This document shows positions 16,826 to 25,345 of a DNA stretch of 64,000 bases, piece after piece. Each line of letters begins with the position of its first letter. The stretch's first letter is position 1. The stretch covers positions 124,001 through 188,000 of the forward strand of contig NVQL02000052.1 of NCBI GenBank assembly GCA_002400495.2. Direction: 5' to 3'. The position numbers were made by a program, and so were the translations under genes. This stretch comes from Alphaproteobacteria bacterium. GTDB lineage: Bacteria > Pseudomonadota > Alphaproteobacteria > Rhizobiales > OSC116. The notes under the pieces were generated by a model, which ran no database searches, had not been told where the DNA came from, and saw nothing but the letters and a program-made list of their open reading frames with translations.

Positions 16826-17808
16826 CGTTCGTCCTTTCCGCCTAAGTCAACTTTTCCGAGCCATATATAAGCCGCCACAAAAATAGCGATGATGGCAAAT
16901 AGCAAGGTCGATTGGGCTGAACCATAAGCGAATTTATCAAATTCAAACAGGTTTTCACGGCTGATGATTGACATGGTTTTGGTGGCCTTTGAATTGGGCG
17001 TGAGCACATATATCAAATCAAAAATCCGCAAAGCGTCTAATATTCTAAAAATCACCGCCACCATAAGCGCGGGTCGCACCAGCGGCAGAGTGACTTTAAA
17101 AAACACTTTCACAGGGTGCACACCGTCAACTTTCGCGGCTTCATAGACATCTTTCGGTATCATTTGCAAACCAGCTAGGCACAGCAACGCCATAAATGGC
17201 GTGGTTTTCCAAACGTCCACAATCAATACCGAGATCATGGCGGTGTCTATACTCGCCGTCCACGCAATCTTGTGGTCAATGAGGCCGATTTTAAGCAAGG
17301 CGTCATTAATGATGCCGAACTGGTCATTGAGCATCCAACCCCACATTTTGGCAGAAACAATGGTCGGTATCGCCCATGGGATGAGAATGGCTGCACGCAC
17401 CAAACCGCGGCCCTTAAATTCGGCATTGAGCACCAAAGCCACCAATATGCCCAAAACCGCTTCGATAGAAACAGAAACAAATGAGAATCTCACCGTGTTC
17501 CAAACCGCATTCCACCATGCGGGGTCGGCAAGTGTACCGCGCCAGATAACCCGACCAGATGATAATTCACGATAAGATAAGTAATTTTTAAACCAAACCC
17601 ACTCGCCTTCATAAAGGCTGGTTAACGAGGTGTCGGTGAAGGAAAAATAAATGGTGCGCAGCAAAGGCCACGCCGCAACACAAAATAGCATCACAATCAT
17701 CGGTGCTAAAAACCAAAACGCCGCCCGCACTCGCTGCTGTTGCAAACTAAGTGAATTTGACGTTTTATGGCGGTGCTTCGTCCCGTTTTCTAAGCTAGAA
17801 TTGGACAT
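16822..17808 (-). CDS. thuF: CUT1 sugar ABC transporter permease (MalF type), ThuF-like
   Basis: A 328-aa permease, partner of the MalG-like subunit. A cytoplasmic N-terminal tail of about 28 residues precedes helix 1 (AAFWFLAPMIVMLFCVAAWPLL), and the typical YFSFTDTSL follows. The EAA loop is YEAAKVDGVHPVKVFFKVTLPLVRPAL. The gene is separated from thuE by 116 bp holding two stem-loops (17835-17858 and 17882-17901), so its expression may be lower than that of the binding protein. Confidence 0.88.
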   Translation of the reverse strand: MSNSSLENGTKHRHKTSNSLSLQQQRVRAAFWFLAPMIVMLFCVAAWPLLRTIYFSFTDTSLTSLYEGEWVWFKNYLSYRELSSGRVIWRGTLADPAWWNAVWNTVRFSFVSVSIEAVLGILVALVLNAEFKGRGLVRAAILIPWAIPTIVSAKMWGWMLNDQFGIINDALLKIGLIDHKIAWTASIDTAMISVLIVDVWKTTPFMALLCLAGLQMIPKDVYEAAKVDGVHPVKVFFKVTLPLVRPALMVAVIFRILDALRIFDLIYVLTPNSKATKTMSIISRENLFEFDKFAYGSAQSTLLFAIIAIFVAAYIWLGKVDLGGKDER

Positions 17809-17834
17809 AAAATTCTCACAAATTTAAGCCCTCA

Positions 17835-17901
17835 TGTAGATTACCGCAGCAATCTACACAGGAGGATTTGTTAAAGGTGCCGAGCCATATAAATACGGCT
17901 C
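17835..17901 (-). terminator. Two stem-loops in the thuE-thuF gap
   Basis: A perfect 8-bp hairpin with an 8-nt loop (TGTAGATT / AATCTACA) lies at 17835-17858. A second hairpin with arms GAGCC/GGCTC, extended by two pairs beyond one mismatch, lies at 17882-17901. They follow the binding-protein stop (17925) in the direction of transcription and precede the permease start (17808). Partial termination or 3'-end protection of the binding-protein message is the likely role. Confidence 0.6.
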
Positions 17902-17924
17902 AGCTTTAATGATAGATAATTAAA

Positions 17925-19193
17925 TTACCAACCACTACCTTTTAAATCTTGCAAATCTGCTTCTAGAATTTCGAAGTTTTCTGCTGTTGTGCCATCGCCC
18001 GAAAGGGAGCTATGCACTGCAGACCAGAATTTAGAAGACACTTCGTTATACTTAGATTTTGTTGGTGCTGATGGACGCGGCACCGCTTGTAAGAACACAC
18101 TTTTCCAGCTTGGAATGATGGGTTGTTCTCTGGCAATGTCGGCATCATCATAAAGCGCGACGATTGTTGGTAGGTTTGAAGATACCAAGGCACGGGTTTT
18201 TTGCGCTTCTTCGCTGGCTAAATATACCGCCAATGAAGTGGCTATATCTATATGCTCAGAATATTTAGATACGGCCACATTCCAGCCGCCTAAAGTGGCT
18301 GCTGATGTATCATGTCCACCACCAGTTGGCAAAGGCACAACGTCGAATTTGCCTTTAATCGGGCTGTCATCACCATTGCCTAAACCATAAGCATAAGGCC
18401 AGTTACGCATAAATACAGCGTTGCCAGTTTGCCACACACCGCGGGCTTCTTCTTCTTGATAAGCCAACACACCTTCAGGTGAAATGCTGCCAACCCAGGT
18501 TTTTACCAAATCAATGGCTGCAATGGCTTTTACATTGTTAATCGAAATTGTGCCATCAGCTTCAATAATTTGACCGCCACCGAATGATTTTACCCATTCG
18601 AGCGCGTTACAAGTTAGGCCTTCATAGGCATTACCTTGCCATACGAAACCCCAAATGTCTGCATTGCCTTCAGCGCGTTCGGCATCTTGCACCATTTGTG
18701 CTGTTGTGGTCAGCTCTTCCCATGTTTTTGGAATAGAGGCACCATGTTTTTCGAGCAAATCTGTACGATAATAAAGTGCAGGCGCATCGGTGAAAATTGG
18801 CAAAGCCACTAATTTTCCGTTGACGGTTTGAGATTCGATGATTGATTTAAAATGCTTTGGCGCTAAATCTTTTGCAGCATCAGCCAAATCGATAAATTGT
18901 TCAGCCAATTGCGGCGCCCAAATCACGTCTGTTTGGTAAATGTCGATGTCCTTATTGCCAGCGGCTAACCACAAACGATATTGACCAAATTGATCGGTCG
19001 ATGAAGATGGCATTGGCACAAATGTAACGCTATTGCCCGTAGATTTTTCCCATGGTGCAACAATTTCTTTGAAGTTTTCCAAAGCATTACCAGTAACACC
19101 TGAAACATAATTGATGTTTTCGGCATATGCCACGCCACTTAGCAGTAAGGCCGTAGCGACCGATAAAGCGCGGATTTTTAAGTTTTTAATCAT
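17925..19193 (-). CDS. thuE: CUT1 sugar-binding protein (SBP family 1), ThuE-like
   Basis: Periplasmic receptor of about 422 aa. The start is the ATG at 19193 (MIKNLKIRALS), preceded by GAGGGA; a longer frame from 19220 lacks a ribosome site. A signal peptide runs to about residue 24 (LSVATALLLSGVAYAENI). Family 1 traits include FVPMPSSSTDQFGQYRLWLAAGNKDIDIYQTDVIWAPQLAEQF and the ALYYRTDLLEKHGASIPKTWEEL hinge-region motif shared with trehalose/maltose receptors. A TTGACA-N17-TACAAA promoter with an overlapping LacI-type operator lies upstream. Confidence 0.88.
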   Translation of the reverse strand: MIKNLKIRALSVATALLLSGVAYAENINYVSGVTGNALENFKEIVAPWEKSTGNSVTFVPMPSSSTDQFGQYRLWLAAGNKDIDIYQTDVIWAPQLAEQFIDLADAAKDLAPKHFKSIIESQTVNGKLVALPIFTDAPALYYRTDLLEKHGASIPKTWEELTTTAQMVQDAERAEGNADIWGFVWQGNAYEGLTCNALEWVKSFGGGQIIEADGTISINNVKAIAAIDLVKTWVGSISPEGVLAYQEEEARGVWQTGNAVFMRNWPYAYGLGNGDDSPIKGKFDVVPLPTGGGHDTSAATLGGWNVAVSKYSEHIDIATSLAVYLASEEAQKTRALVSSNLPTIVALYDDADIAREQPIIPSWKSVFLQAVPRPSAPTKSKYNEVSSKFWSAVHSSLSGDGTTAENFEILEADLQDLKGSGW

Positions 19194-19255
19194 TTTTCCC
19201 TCGTTCAAATTAGAATTCATTTCCCTTATTAAAAACGCTTCAAGTTTTTAAAATA

Positions 19256-19306
19256 CAAAATCCAAAACGTTTCGGATTTTGTAGCATGCAGTCAAAAAGC
19301 TGTCAA
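19256..19306 (-). promoter_or_regulatory. thuE promoter with 26-bp LacI-type operator
   Basis: On the minus strand the -35 is TTGACA (19301-19306) and the -10 TACAAA (19278-19283), spaced 17 bp. A 26-bp near-perfect palindrome with one mismatched pair is centred on 19268.5 (positions 19256-19281). Its core TCCAAAACG matches the operator in front of the thuR-like gene at 20425-20440. Overlap with the -10 and the start region means simple repression by the LacI-type protein, relieved by the sugar. Repression is inferred. Confidence 0.75.
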
Positions 19307-19337
19307 GCCGCATTGAAACGTAAAAACTGATTTTAGG

Positions 19338-20372
19338 CTAGAGTTTGGTATTGTTAACAGCAGCGGTTGAGGCGCGGGTCATAAATTCAAACGGCGCAAC
19401 TTGTTGTAAATTTTTGAGCGGCATACCGTCAATTGAGCCACATAGATATTCTGCCAAAGGGCCCCAGCTGTTTTCTAGCGCTGAACGGGTTACGGTGAGG
19501 GCAGGATAAAATGCCGACGCCCGAAAGCGCGGCAACACATCATCATGCGCCACAACCGATATATGCTGAGGGATGTCCAACTTCAATGCATCCAATGCCT
19601 TATAAACACCGCGGGCAATCAAAATATTACCGGCAATAATCGCGGTAGGTTTTATCTCGGTATGGGTAAGTAATTGCACGGTAGATACAACTCCGAGCGA
19701 CTCGTACATGCCACCACTACGCAGTAAATGTGGATAAAAAGGCAGGCGATCCGCAGCCAATGCGGCTTGGTAGCCTTTCAGCCTTGCTGCCGAATAGCAG
19801 CTTCCTTCTAAACCATTGATAAGCGCTATATGCTTATGCCCTAGCTTTATTAAATGCTCAGTTAACGAATAGGCCACCCCATAATTATCGATGTCAAAAT
19901 ACGGGAAATTATTTTCATTTGGCGTGCGCCCATGCACCACAAATGGGAAACTTTTTTCTTGTAAAAAAGCAATTCTGGGATCGTTGATAATTGATTCTAC
20001 AATCACAAACCCATCTATCGCGCCGCTATTTACAAGCTTTCTATAAGCTTCAATCTCATCTTCGTTTTTATCAATAATATGGATGATAAATTGCCTATTA
20101 TGTTTGGCAAATTGTGCAGATAGACCCACAATAACATCAAGATAATTATCGCTCGCCTCGCCAACTGGCACACGCGAAACCAAACCTATAACCCCAGAGC
20201 GGCCAGAAACCAGGTTTCGCGCAGCAATATTGGGAGAATAATTCAGCTTTTTAGCGGCTTGCTGCACGCGCAGACGGGTTTTTTCATTCACATCGGAATG
20301 ACCATTAAGCGCCCTACTCACCTGGGTTACTGACAGGTCGAGATACTCACCTAAATCTTTTAAAGTCGCCAT
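19338..20372 (-). CDS. thuR: LacI-family regulator of the thu operon
   Basis: A 344-aa LacI/GalR regulator. The HTH is at residues 2-22 (ATLKDLGEYLDLSVTQVSRALN) with the hinge helix SPNIAARNLVSGRSG near 50-65. The C-terminal periplasmic-binding-like domain senses a sugar (VIVESIINDPRIAFLQ, HKHIALINGLEGSCYSAARLKGY). It lies directly upstream of thuE on the same strand, and matching palindromes stand before both genes, so autoregulation and control of the thu genes are likely. The name rests on context. Confidence 0.82.
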   Translation of the reverse strand: MATLKDLGEYLDLSVTQVSRALNGHSDVNEKTRLRVQQAAKKLNYSPNIAARNLVSGRSGVIGLVSRVPVGEASDNYLDVIVGLSAQFAKHNRQFIIHIIDKNEDEIEAYRKLVNSGAIDGFVIVESIINDPRIAFLQEKSFPFVVHGRTPNENNFPYFDIDNYGVAYSLTEHLIKLGHKHIALINGLEGSCYSAARLKGYQAALAADRLPFYPHLLRSGGMYESLGVVSTVQLLTHTEIKPTAIIAGNILIARGVYKALDALKLDIPQHISVVAHDDVLPRFRASAFYPALTVTRSALENSWGPLAEYLCGSIDGMPLKNLQQVAPFEFMTRASTAAVNNTKL

Positions 20373-20797
20373 TTAAAACCCACCCACTGCACTGCAAATT
20401 CACTATATTTAAGTAAAACTAAAATCCAAAACGATTTGGAAAAGAATTATCTTAACAAATACAAGCCTAAATGTTGCACTATAGCTATTGGTCAACAAAT
20501 TAGTCAACCTAAATAGACAACCTAAATAGACTGGCAGCAAACTATATAGGCGCGAAAACATAATGGCCAGAGTGACCAATATGATATTAAGCAATTTTTA
20601 ACTGTATTTTATCATAATTAACTGTAAATTATTGTAAAATATAATAGAAAACACCGCTAACTATTTGAAAACACACGATTAAAAATACAGTCATTACCCC
20701 TTGATTGAATAAAGAAAATGGTATAAAGTTTGCGCGAAATATCAACTAGTCACCTCCCCTCGGCGCTAACTAACTCAGAATCAAAAGAAATACCTAT
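20373..20797. promoter_or_regulatory. 425-bp intergenic region between thuR and fpr
   Basis: No gene is supported here. On the thuR side, the palindrome TCCAAAACGATTTGGA (20425-20440) overlaps a possible minus-strand -35 TTGGAT (20424-20429), with -10 TATAGT (20402-20407) at 16 bp spacing. The rest is AT-rich. A weak plus-strand candidate for the reductase is TTGATT (20701-20706) with TATAAA (20722-20727), spaced only 15 bp. A 61-codon minus-strand frame at 20409-20594 has no ribosome site and crosses the operator, so it is not taken as a gene. Confidence 0.6.
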
Positions 20798-21616
20798 ATG
20801 TCCATTGCTACCGAAGATACGAATCAGAACCAAGATTTCCCAACACCTAAAAATTGTTTTGCTGAAACCGTGACATCGGTTGAACATTTTACGGATCGGT
20901 TGTTTAAGTTCCGCATCACCCGCCCTGCAAGCTTCCGTTTTCGCTCAGGCGAATTTATCATGATTGGCCTGCCAAATTCCGAAAAACCAGTTTTCAGAGC
21001 CTATTCGATCGCCAGCCCAGGTTGGGATGAAGAAATTGAATTTTATTCGATCAAGGTCGAAGACGGCCCATTGACTCAACATTTGCAAAAAATCAAAGTT
21101 GGCGACACTATTTTGATGCGTAAAAAACCCGTAGGCACATTGGTCAATGATGCCCTCATTTCAGGCAAACGGCTTTATATGTTTTCAACAGGCACGGGCA
21201 TAGCGCCTTTTGCCTCACTGGTGCGTGACCCAGAAACTTATGATAAATTCGATGAAGTTATCCTCACCCACACTTGCCGCGATGTGGCCGAGCTTAAATA
21301 TGGCCAAGAGCTGGTTGCTAACATTAAAGATGACCCACTTTTAGGCGATTTTGTCGGCGATCGCCTACGTCTATATTCAACCATTACCCGCGAAGCTTAT
21401 GAATTTAAAGGCCGCATTACTGACCTGCTTACAAGTGGCAAGATATTCAAAGATTTGGGTGTCGACCCCATCAATCCAGAAACTGACCGCGGCATGATTT
21501 GCGGGTCTATGGACATGATTAAAGACACGAAAGCCGTGCTAGAAAGCTTCGGCTTGGTCGAAGGCGCGAACAATAACCCGCAAACCTTTGTGGTCGAGCG
21601 GGCATTTGTCGGTTAG
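20798..21616 (+). CDS. fpr: Ferredoxin/flavodoxin-NADP+ reductase
   Basis: A 272-aa FAD enzyme that moves electrons between NADPH and ferredoxin or flavodoxin. FAD-binding motif RAYSIASPGWDEEIEFYSIKV is near residues 67-87. The NADP-binding GTGIAPFASLVRDP is near 126-140. The C-terminal stretch GMICGSMDMIKDTKAVLESFGLVEGANN, ending FVVERAFVG, is typical of the bacterial subclass (aromatic C-terminal residue replaced by short tail). It is monocistronic, convergent with the dgo operon. In alphaproteobacteria this enzyme supplies reduced flavodoxin/ferredoxin and supports oxidative-stress defence. Confidence 0.93.
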   Translation: MSIATEDTNQNQDFPTPKNCFAETVTSVEHFTDRLFKFRITRPASFRFRSGEFIMIGLPNSEKPVFRAYSIASPGWDEEIEFYSIKVEDGPLTQHLQKIKVGDTILMRKKPVGTLVNDALISGKRLYMFSTGTGIAPFASLVRDPETYDKFDEVILTHTCRDVAELKYGQELVANIKDDPLLGDFVGDRLRLYSTITREAYEFKGRITDLLTSGKIFKDLGVDPINPETDRGMICGSMDMIKDTKAVLESFGLVEGANNNPQTFVVERAFVG

Positions 21617-21652
21617 GCAATATTAAAGACATTTATGAAAAGCGTTTCATGG

Positions 21653-22300
21653 CTATGGCTTCGGGGCGCTTTTTGCATTCTGTATGGCTTTGACATAAGC
21701 CGCGGCATTTGCGCCAACCTGCTCAGCCTTCATACCCGCCTTATAAAGGCCAGAACCAAGACCAAAGCCACTGGCTCCCACTGCCATAAAATCAGCCATA
21801 TTATCCGCGCTCACCCCGCCCACAGGAAATATTGGCATTTCAGGCGGCAACACCACCGCAATGGCTTTTAACCCCTTAGTGCCCAGTGTATCGGCGGGGA
21901 ACATTTTAAGCGCATCGGCGCCCGCTTCAATGGCGGCAAAAGCTTCTGACGGCGTATAAAAACCCGGTGCAGAATAAAGGCCAAGTTGTTTGCTGCGTTT
22001 AATCACCGCGATATTGGTATTGGGCGAAACAATGAGCCGCCCGCCAACTGCATGGATTTTTTCAACTTGCGCAACATTTGTAACCGTGCCTGCGCCGATC
22101 ACCGCCTCATCACCCATGGCTTGTTGCAAAATTTCTATGCTTTTATAAGGTTCTGGCGAATTAAGCGGAATTTCAATAACTTTTATGCCCGTTTGGTAAA
22201 TGGTTTGGGCTATTTCAAGCACCTCTTGCGGCTTCACACCACGTAAAATGGCTATGAGCGGAATGTCAGCTAAAGCTGCATTTAATGTAATCGGAGACAT
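21653..22300 (-). CDS. dgoA: 2-dehydro-3-deoxy-6-phosphogalactonate aldolase
   Basis: A 215-aa class I aldolase of the KDPG/KDPGal group. The motifs are LIAILRGVKPQEVLEIAQTIYQTGIKVIEIPLNSP, with the catalytic Glu in VIEIP. GAGTVTNVAQVEKIHAVGGRLIVSPN follows, then the Schiff-base lysine in ALKMFPADTLG. PVGGVSADNMADFMAVGASGFGLGSGLY holds the phosphate site. It cleaves KDPGal to pyruvate and glyceraldehyde 3-phosphate. It is 9 bp after the kinase gene, so the two steps are encoded together; that pairing favours galactonate over gluconate metabolism. Confidence 0.92.
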   Translation of the reverse strand: MSPITLNAALADIPLIAILRGVKPQEVLEIAQTIYQTGIKVIEIPLNSPEPYKSIEILQQAMGDEAVIGAGTVTNVAQVEKIHAVGGRLIVSPNTNIAVIKRSKQLGLYSAPGFYTPSEAFAAIEAGADALKMFPADTLGTKGLKAIAVVLPPEMPIFPVGGVSADNMADFMAVGASGFGLGSGLYKAGMKAEQVGANAAAYVKAIQNAKSAPKP

Positions 22301-22309
22301 TTAATTTCC

Positions 22310-23239
22310 TTAAAGATTGGCTTGCTTGGCGATAGAGCTCATACCTGTATAAGCGGCTTTTTCTCCATCAATAACAGTTGAATGCAAATCAAATTGCCAA
22401 AGCGCCAGCTGGTATATTTTATTAAGCGCCTGCGTGCCCACCAAATAAACATGTTGTATATTCTCAATTGCCCGCTGCATTTCTTTAATTTCGGTGCCAA
22501 TTAATATGCCCGAAAGATAAGGTTCAATTTCATTTTGCTGCAACTCGCCATTGAGCATATTGGTGCGGGCGCTGAATATATGATGTGCCAACCCGCCATC
22601 GGCCTTGGCGCATTTAACGCCTTTGATAAAAGCTTCATCATCCTCAGTTTTGGGTGCTGATGTGGATTGTGGGGCTAAAATACTATGTTTTATCAGCAAG
22701 TCATATAACTCGCCGGTCATGTGAGTTGAAAAATCAACAATGCTTTTGTCGATAATCTTCATCCATTTAGAATGCGTGCCAGGTAAGCAAAAAACTGCCT
22801 GTTTTTCTAGTGACTGCCCGATCATTTCTATAGCGCCGATGACCTGAGTTTCTTCGCCGCGCGCGACATCATATTGCGCGCCGGTGGCGTGGGTATCAAC
22901 CCCTGCAATGATGGCAACTTTTCGAGCCTCCGCATTGGCAATATGAGTTAAATTTTGGCTCAAATCATGCATTTTCACAGGGCAAGTTATATATTTTACA
23001 TTGCGCCAACCTTTTAAGCTGCCGACCATGCCCGCCAATATAATTGGCGTCGTTGGCCAATATTTCAGCAAGTCAAACAATACGGGTTCAAACTCATCGG
23101 GCTTTAGCTCCAACATGCCTTTGTCAAAATAAATGCGGTCAATCAATTCAGCCTTATCATCCAGCAAAAATGCGCGGAAATTAGAGCTGCCCCAATCCAC
23201 ACATATCAACTTGCCTTGGTCTAAAAAATTATCTGTCAT
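22310..23239 (-). CDS. dgoK: 2-dehydro-3-deoxygalactonokinase
   Basis: A 309-aa sugar-acid kinase of the DgoK family (ASKHA-like fold). Family features are the N-terminal ICVDWGSSNFRAFLLD phosphate loop, ILAGMVGSLKGWRNV near residue 68, VARGEETQVIGA, CLPGTHSKWMKI, FSTHMTGELYDLL and SGILIGTEIKEM. It phosphorylates KDGal with ATP in the De Ley-Doudoroff route. It sits 11 bp after the galactose dehydrogenase gene and 9 bp before the aldolase gene. Confidence 0.93.
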   Translation of the reverse strand: MTDNFLDQGKLICVDWGSSNFRAFLLDDKAELIDRIYFDKGMLELKPDEFEPVLFDLLKYWPTTPIILAGMVGSLKGWRNVKYITCPVKMHDLSQNLTHIANAEARKVAIIAGVDTHATGAQYDVARGEETQVIGAIEMIGQSLEKQAVFCLPGTHSKWMKIIDKSIVDFSTHMTGELYDLLIKHSILAPQSTSAPKTEDDEAFIKGVKCAKADGGLAHHIFSARTNMLNGELQQNEIEPYLSGILIGTEIKEMQRAIENIQHVYLVGTQALNKIYQLALWQFDLHSTVIDGEKAAYTGMSSIAKQANL

Positions 23240-23250
23240 TTAAAATTTTC

Positions 23251-24180
23251 TCACTCAACAAATGCATCTGTCGCTTCATGTTTACACAACATAAAGCAAT
23301 CAGCAACATGCATAAGCGGCGCGACATCCACATCTGATTTTTTACCATCCAAAAGATCAGCAAACCGCGTATAAATACGGTCATATTCAGATGCCAATGC
23401 ATCTGATATGACGAGGTTTTTTCCTGCCAATGAAAGCTTTGCGCCGCCATTAGATAAAGCCAACATACCTTGGTCTGTTTCGATGTTAATGTCCCATGTT
23501 TGCGGGCCCGTTTGTAAAAAATCAAATGTCGCAGCGACAGGAATTCCACTGGTGGTTTTAAAGTTTAAATCAGCAGCAATCGGCGTGTGTAAATTTTTCG
23601 GGATGAATAATATACCATCGCTCAAATAAAATTTCTCTGGCAAAATTTCAGTGACAATTGACAGGGCGTTAATGCCAGGGTCAAACACCCCCAAACCGCC
23701 AGGTTGCCATATCCAGTCTTGACCAGGGTGCCAGCGCCTGACATCCTCTTTCCAAATCACCTCGACACTTTTAATGTCAAGTGTTTTAAGCATGTTTTGG
23801 GCGTTAGACACGGCTGCGGCAAAGCGCGAATGCCATGTGGCAAACAAGCTGCAACCATTTTGTTCGGCGAGATCCTGCAATGCCGCGACTTCAGACAAAG
23901 TTGAACCAGGTGGTTTTTCCAACATCACATCAAGTCCAGCTTTTAGCGCGGTTTTGGCAATGTCAAAGCGCACTTGCGGCGGCACACATAATGACACCGC
24001 GGTTATGTCTGGTCTGGCTTTAATCATGTCTTCAATGCTGGTAAAAGCATCGATATTGTCTAATGATGCGTTGCGGCTGACAATGGCAGCAAGTTCATAA
24101 CCGTCTTGGCGCGCAAGCGATGGCAAATGCTGGTCTTGGGCAATTTTACCAAGGCCAATAAGGGCTATTTTAACTGTCAT
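23251..24180 (-). CDS. Gfo/Idh/MocA oxidoreductase, probable D-galactose 1-dehydrogenase
   Basis: A 309-aa NAD(P) oxidoreductase, from the ATG at 24180 (MTVKIALIGLGKIAQDQH); GGAA lies 8 nt before it. The Rossmann loop is at 6-12, and the EKPPGST catalytic lysine motif is near residue 88. The segments TWHSRFAAAV, KEDVRRWHPGQDWIW and GGLGVFDPGINAL follow the galactose dehydrogenase pattern. It would oxidise galactose to galactono-lactone as the first step toward the DgoK and DgoA enzymes encoded downstream. A TTGACC-N16-TATAAA promoter overlaps a motif shared with the lacE upstream region. Arabinose or fucose dehydrogenase activity is an alternative. Confidence 0.82.
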   Translation of the reverse strand: MTVKIALIGLGKIAQDQHLPSLARQDGYELAAIVSRNASLDNIDAFTSIEDMIKARPDITAVSLCVPPQVRFDIAKTALKAGLDVMLEKPPGSTLSEVAALQDLAEQNGCSLFATWHSRFAAAVSNAQNMLKTLDIKSVEVIWKEDVRRWHPGQDWIWQPGGLGVFDPGINALSIVTEILPEKFYLSDGILFIPKNLHTPIAADLNFKTTSGIPVAATFDFLQTGPQTWDINIETDQGMLALSNGGAKLSLAGKNLVISDALASEYDRIYTRFADLLDGKKSDVDVAPLMHVADCFMLCKHEATDAFVE

Positions 24181-24222
24181 ATAATTTTCCATTTAATCTG
24201 AGCGCAGAAAATTTGCGTATTT

Positions 24223-24258
24223 CCAGTTTATACAAGTTATGATATAATGGTCAAATTC
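24223..24258 (-). promoter_or_regulatory. Galactose dehydrogenase promoter and candidate GbpR site
   Basis: On the minus strand TTGACC and TATAAA are spaced 16 bp in front of the galactose dehydrogenase gene. The block 24236-24258 resembles 32693-32716 upstream of lacE: both read GAATTTGAC followed by an ATATCATA-type stretch on the minus strand. Part of the likeness is just the -35 hexamer, but the extended match suggests a shared regulator, most simply the adjacent LysR protein. Confidence 0.5.
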
Positions 24259-24349
24259 AAATATAGCTAATGGTTATAACAATGCGTGTATATCAAACCG
24301 AAGCGCAATTTCCACCCCGCTTGTTAAAGGCAGAGTTAAAGGCAAATAA

Positions 24350-25339
24350 ATGACTGAAACTTACATACCCAATAACAGCCAAGACAAGCTAATTTCTCGC
24401 GGTCTAAAATTCAACCATTTACGGCTCATCGCGGCTTTGGGTGAGACAGGCCAAATTAGCGCTTCGGCGGCTTTGTTACATATGGCACAACCCTCGGCGT
24501 CTCGGTTGCTGTCAGAGCTGGAATATATTGTCGGCAATAAGCTGTATAGCCGCCACCCACGCGGCATTATTTTAAACGAGTCGGGCTTGTTGTTGGCTAA
24601 AAAAGCGCGGCATATGTTGCGCGGGCTTGATGATATGAACAGGCAAATTATCGAAACGGGTGAAGGGCTGCGCGGGGCGGTTAGTGTTGGCGCTGTCACC
24701 ACGCCGGCGCTCGAAATTATCCTACCCATCATTCGCCATGCGCGGGTCACACACCCCAATATTGAAATATCGGTGACCGTCGATACCAGCCCCAAAATGG
24801 CCGAGAGCATGCTCAATGGCAACATTGATTTCTACATTGGCCGCATCACCGAGGAAATTGATCCAAGGCCATTTCGCACCCGCATCATTGGCAAAGAGCC
24901 ATTGGTGCTGATTGTGCGTTCTGACCACCCCCTCACCCGCGATGCGCCTAAAGATTTGAGTGATTGCACGTCTTATGACTGGGTGCTGCAGTCTTCCGGT
25001 GAATTGATGCGCCATGCGGTCGAGAAATATTTCGCCGAACATGGCTATAAAATGCCAACGCAGATTTTAAATACCAGCAGTGTGATGATGACCTTGGCCA
25101 TCATTAGCCAATCTAATTCTATTGCGCCCGTATCGCACCCGATTGCCGATTTTTATGGCGATAGAGAAGATGGCACGCCTGGCCGCATCGCGCGCTTACC
25201 CATTGCCAAGGATTTATATGTTACCGATTATTCGCTTATTTCTTCGGCTGATCGGTCGCTTTCGCCAGCGTCAGAGGCTATATTTGACTTGGTCAATAAT
25301 CGCTTGGATGTCGATAGAACAAGTGAAATAAAAGATTGA
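24350..25339 (+). CDS. LysR-family regulator, GbpR-like
   Basis: A 329-aa LysR regulator. The HTH is near residues 19-78 (LKFNHLRLIAALGETGQISASAALLHMAQPSASRLLSELE, then GNKLYSRHPRGIILNESG). The effector domain holds GAVSVGAVTTPALEIILP and FYIGRITEEIDPRPFRTRIIGKEPLVLIVRSDHPL. The overall pattern is like GbpR, the Agrobacterium regulator of galactose-binding protein and galactose catabolic genes. It is divergent from galactose dehydrogenase and close to the lac operon, which supports galactoside sensing. Confidence 0.85.
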   Translation: MTETYIPNNSQDKLISRGLKFNHLRLIAALGETGQISASAALLHMAQPSASRLLSELEYIVGNKLYSRHPRGIILNESGLLLAKKARHMLRGLDDMNRQIIETGEGLRGAVSVGAVTTPALEIILPIIRHARVTHPNIEISVTVDTSPKMAESMLNGNIDFYIGRITEEIDPRPFRTRIIGKEPLVLIVRSDHPLTRDAPKDLSDCTSYDWVLQSSGELMRHAVEKYFAEHGYKMPTQILNTSSVMMTLAIISQSNSIAPVSHPIADFYGDREDGTPGRIARLPIAKDLYVTDYSLISSADRSLSPASEAIFDLVNNRLDVDRTSEIKD

Positions 25340-25345
25340 CAAAGC

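Noticed and set aside
20409-20594. A 61-codon minus-strand frame between thuR and fpr
   Set aside because: It covers the thuR operator and promoter, has no ribosome site, and its sequence has no family resemblance.
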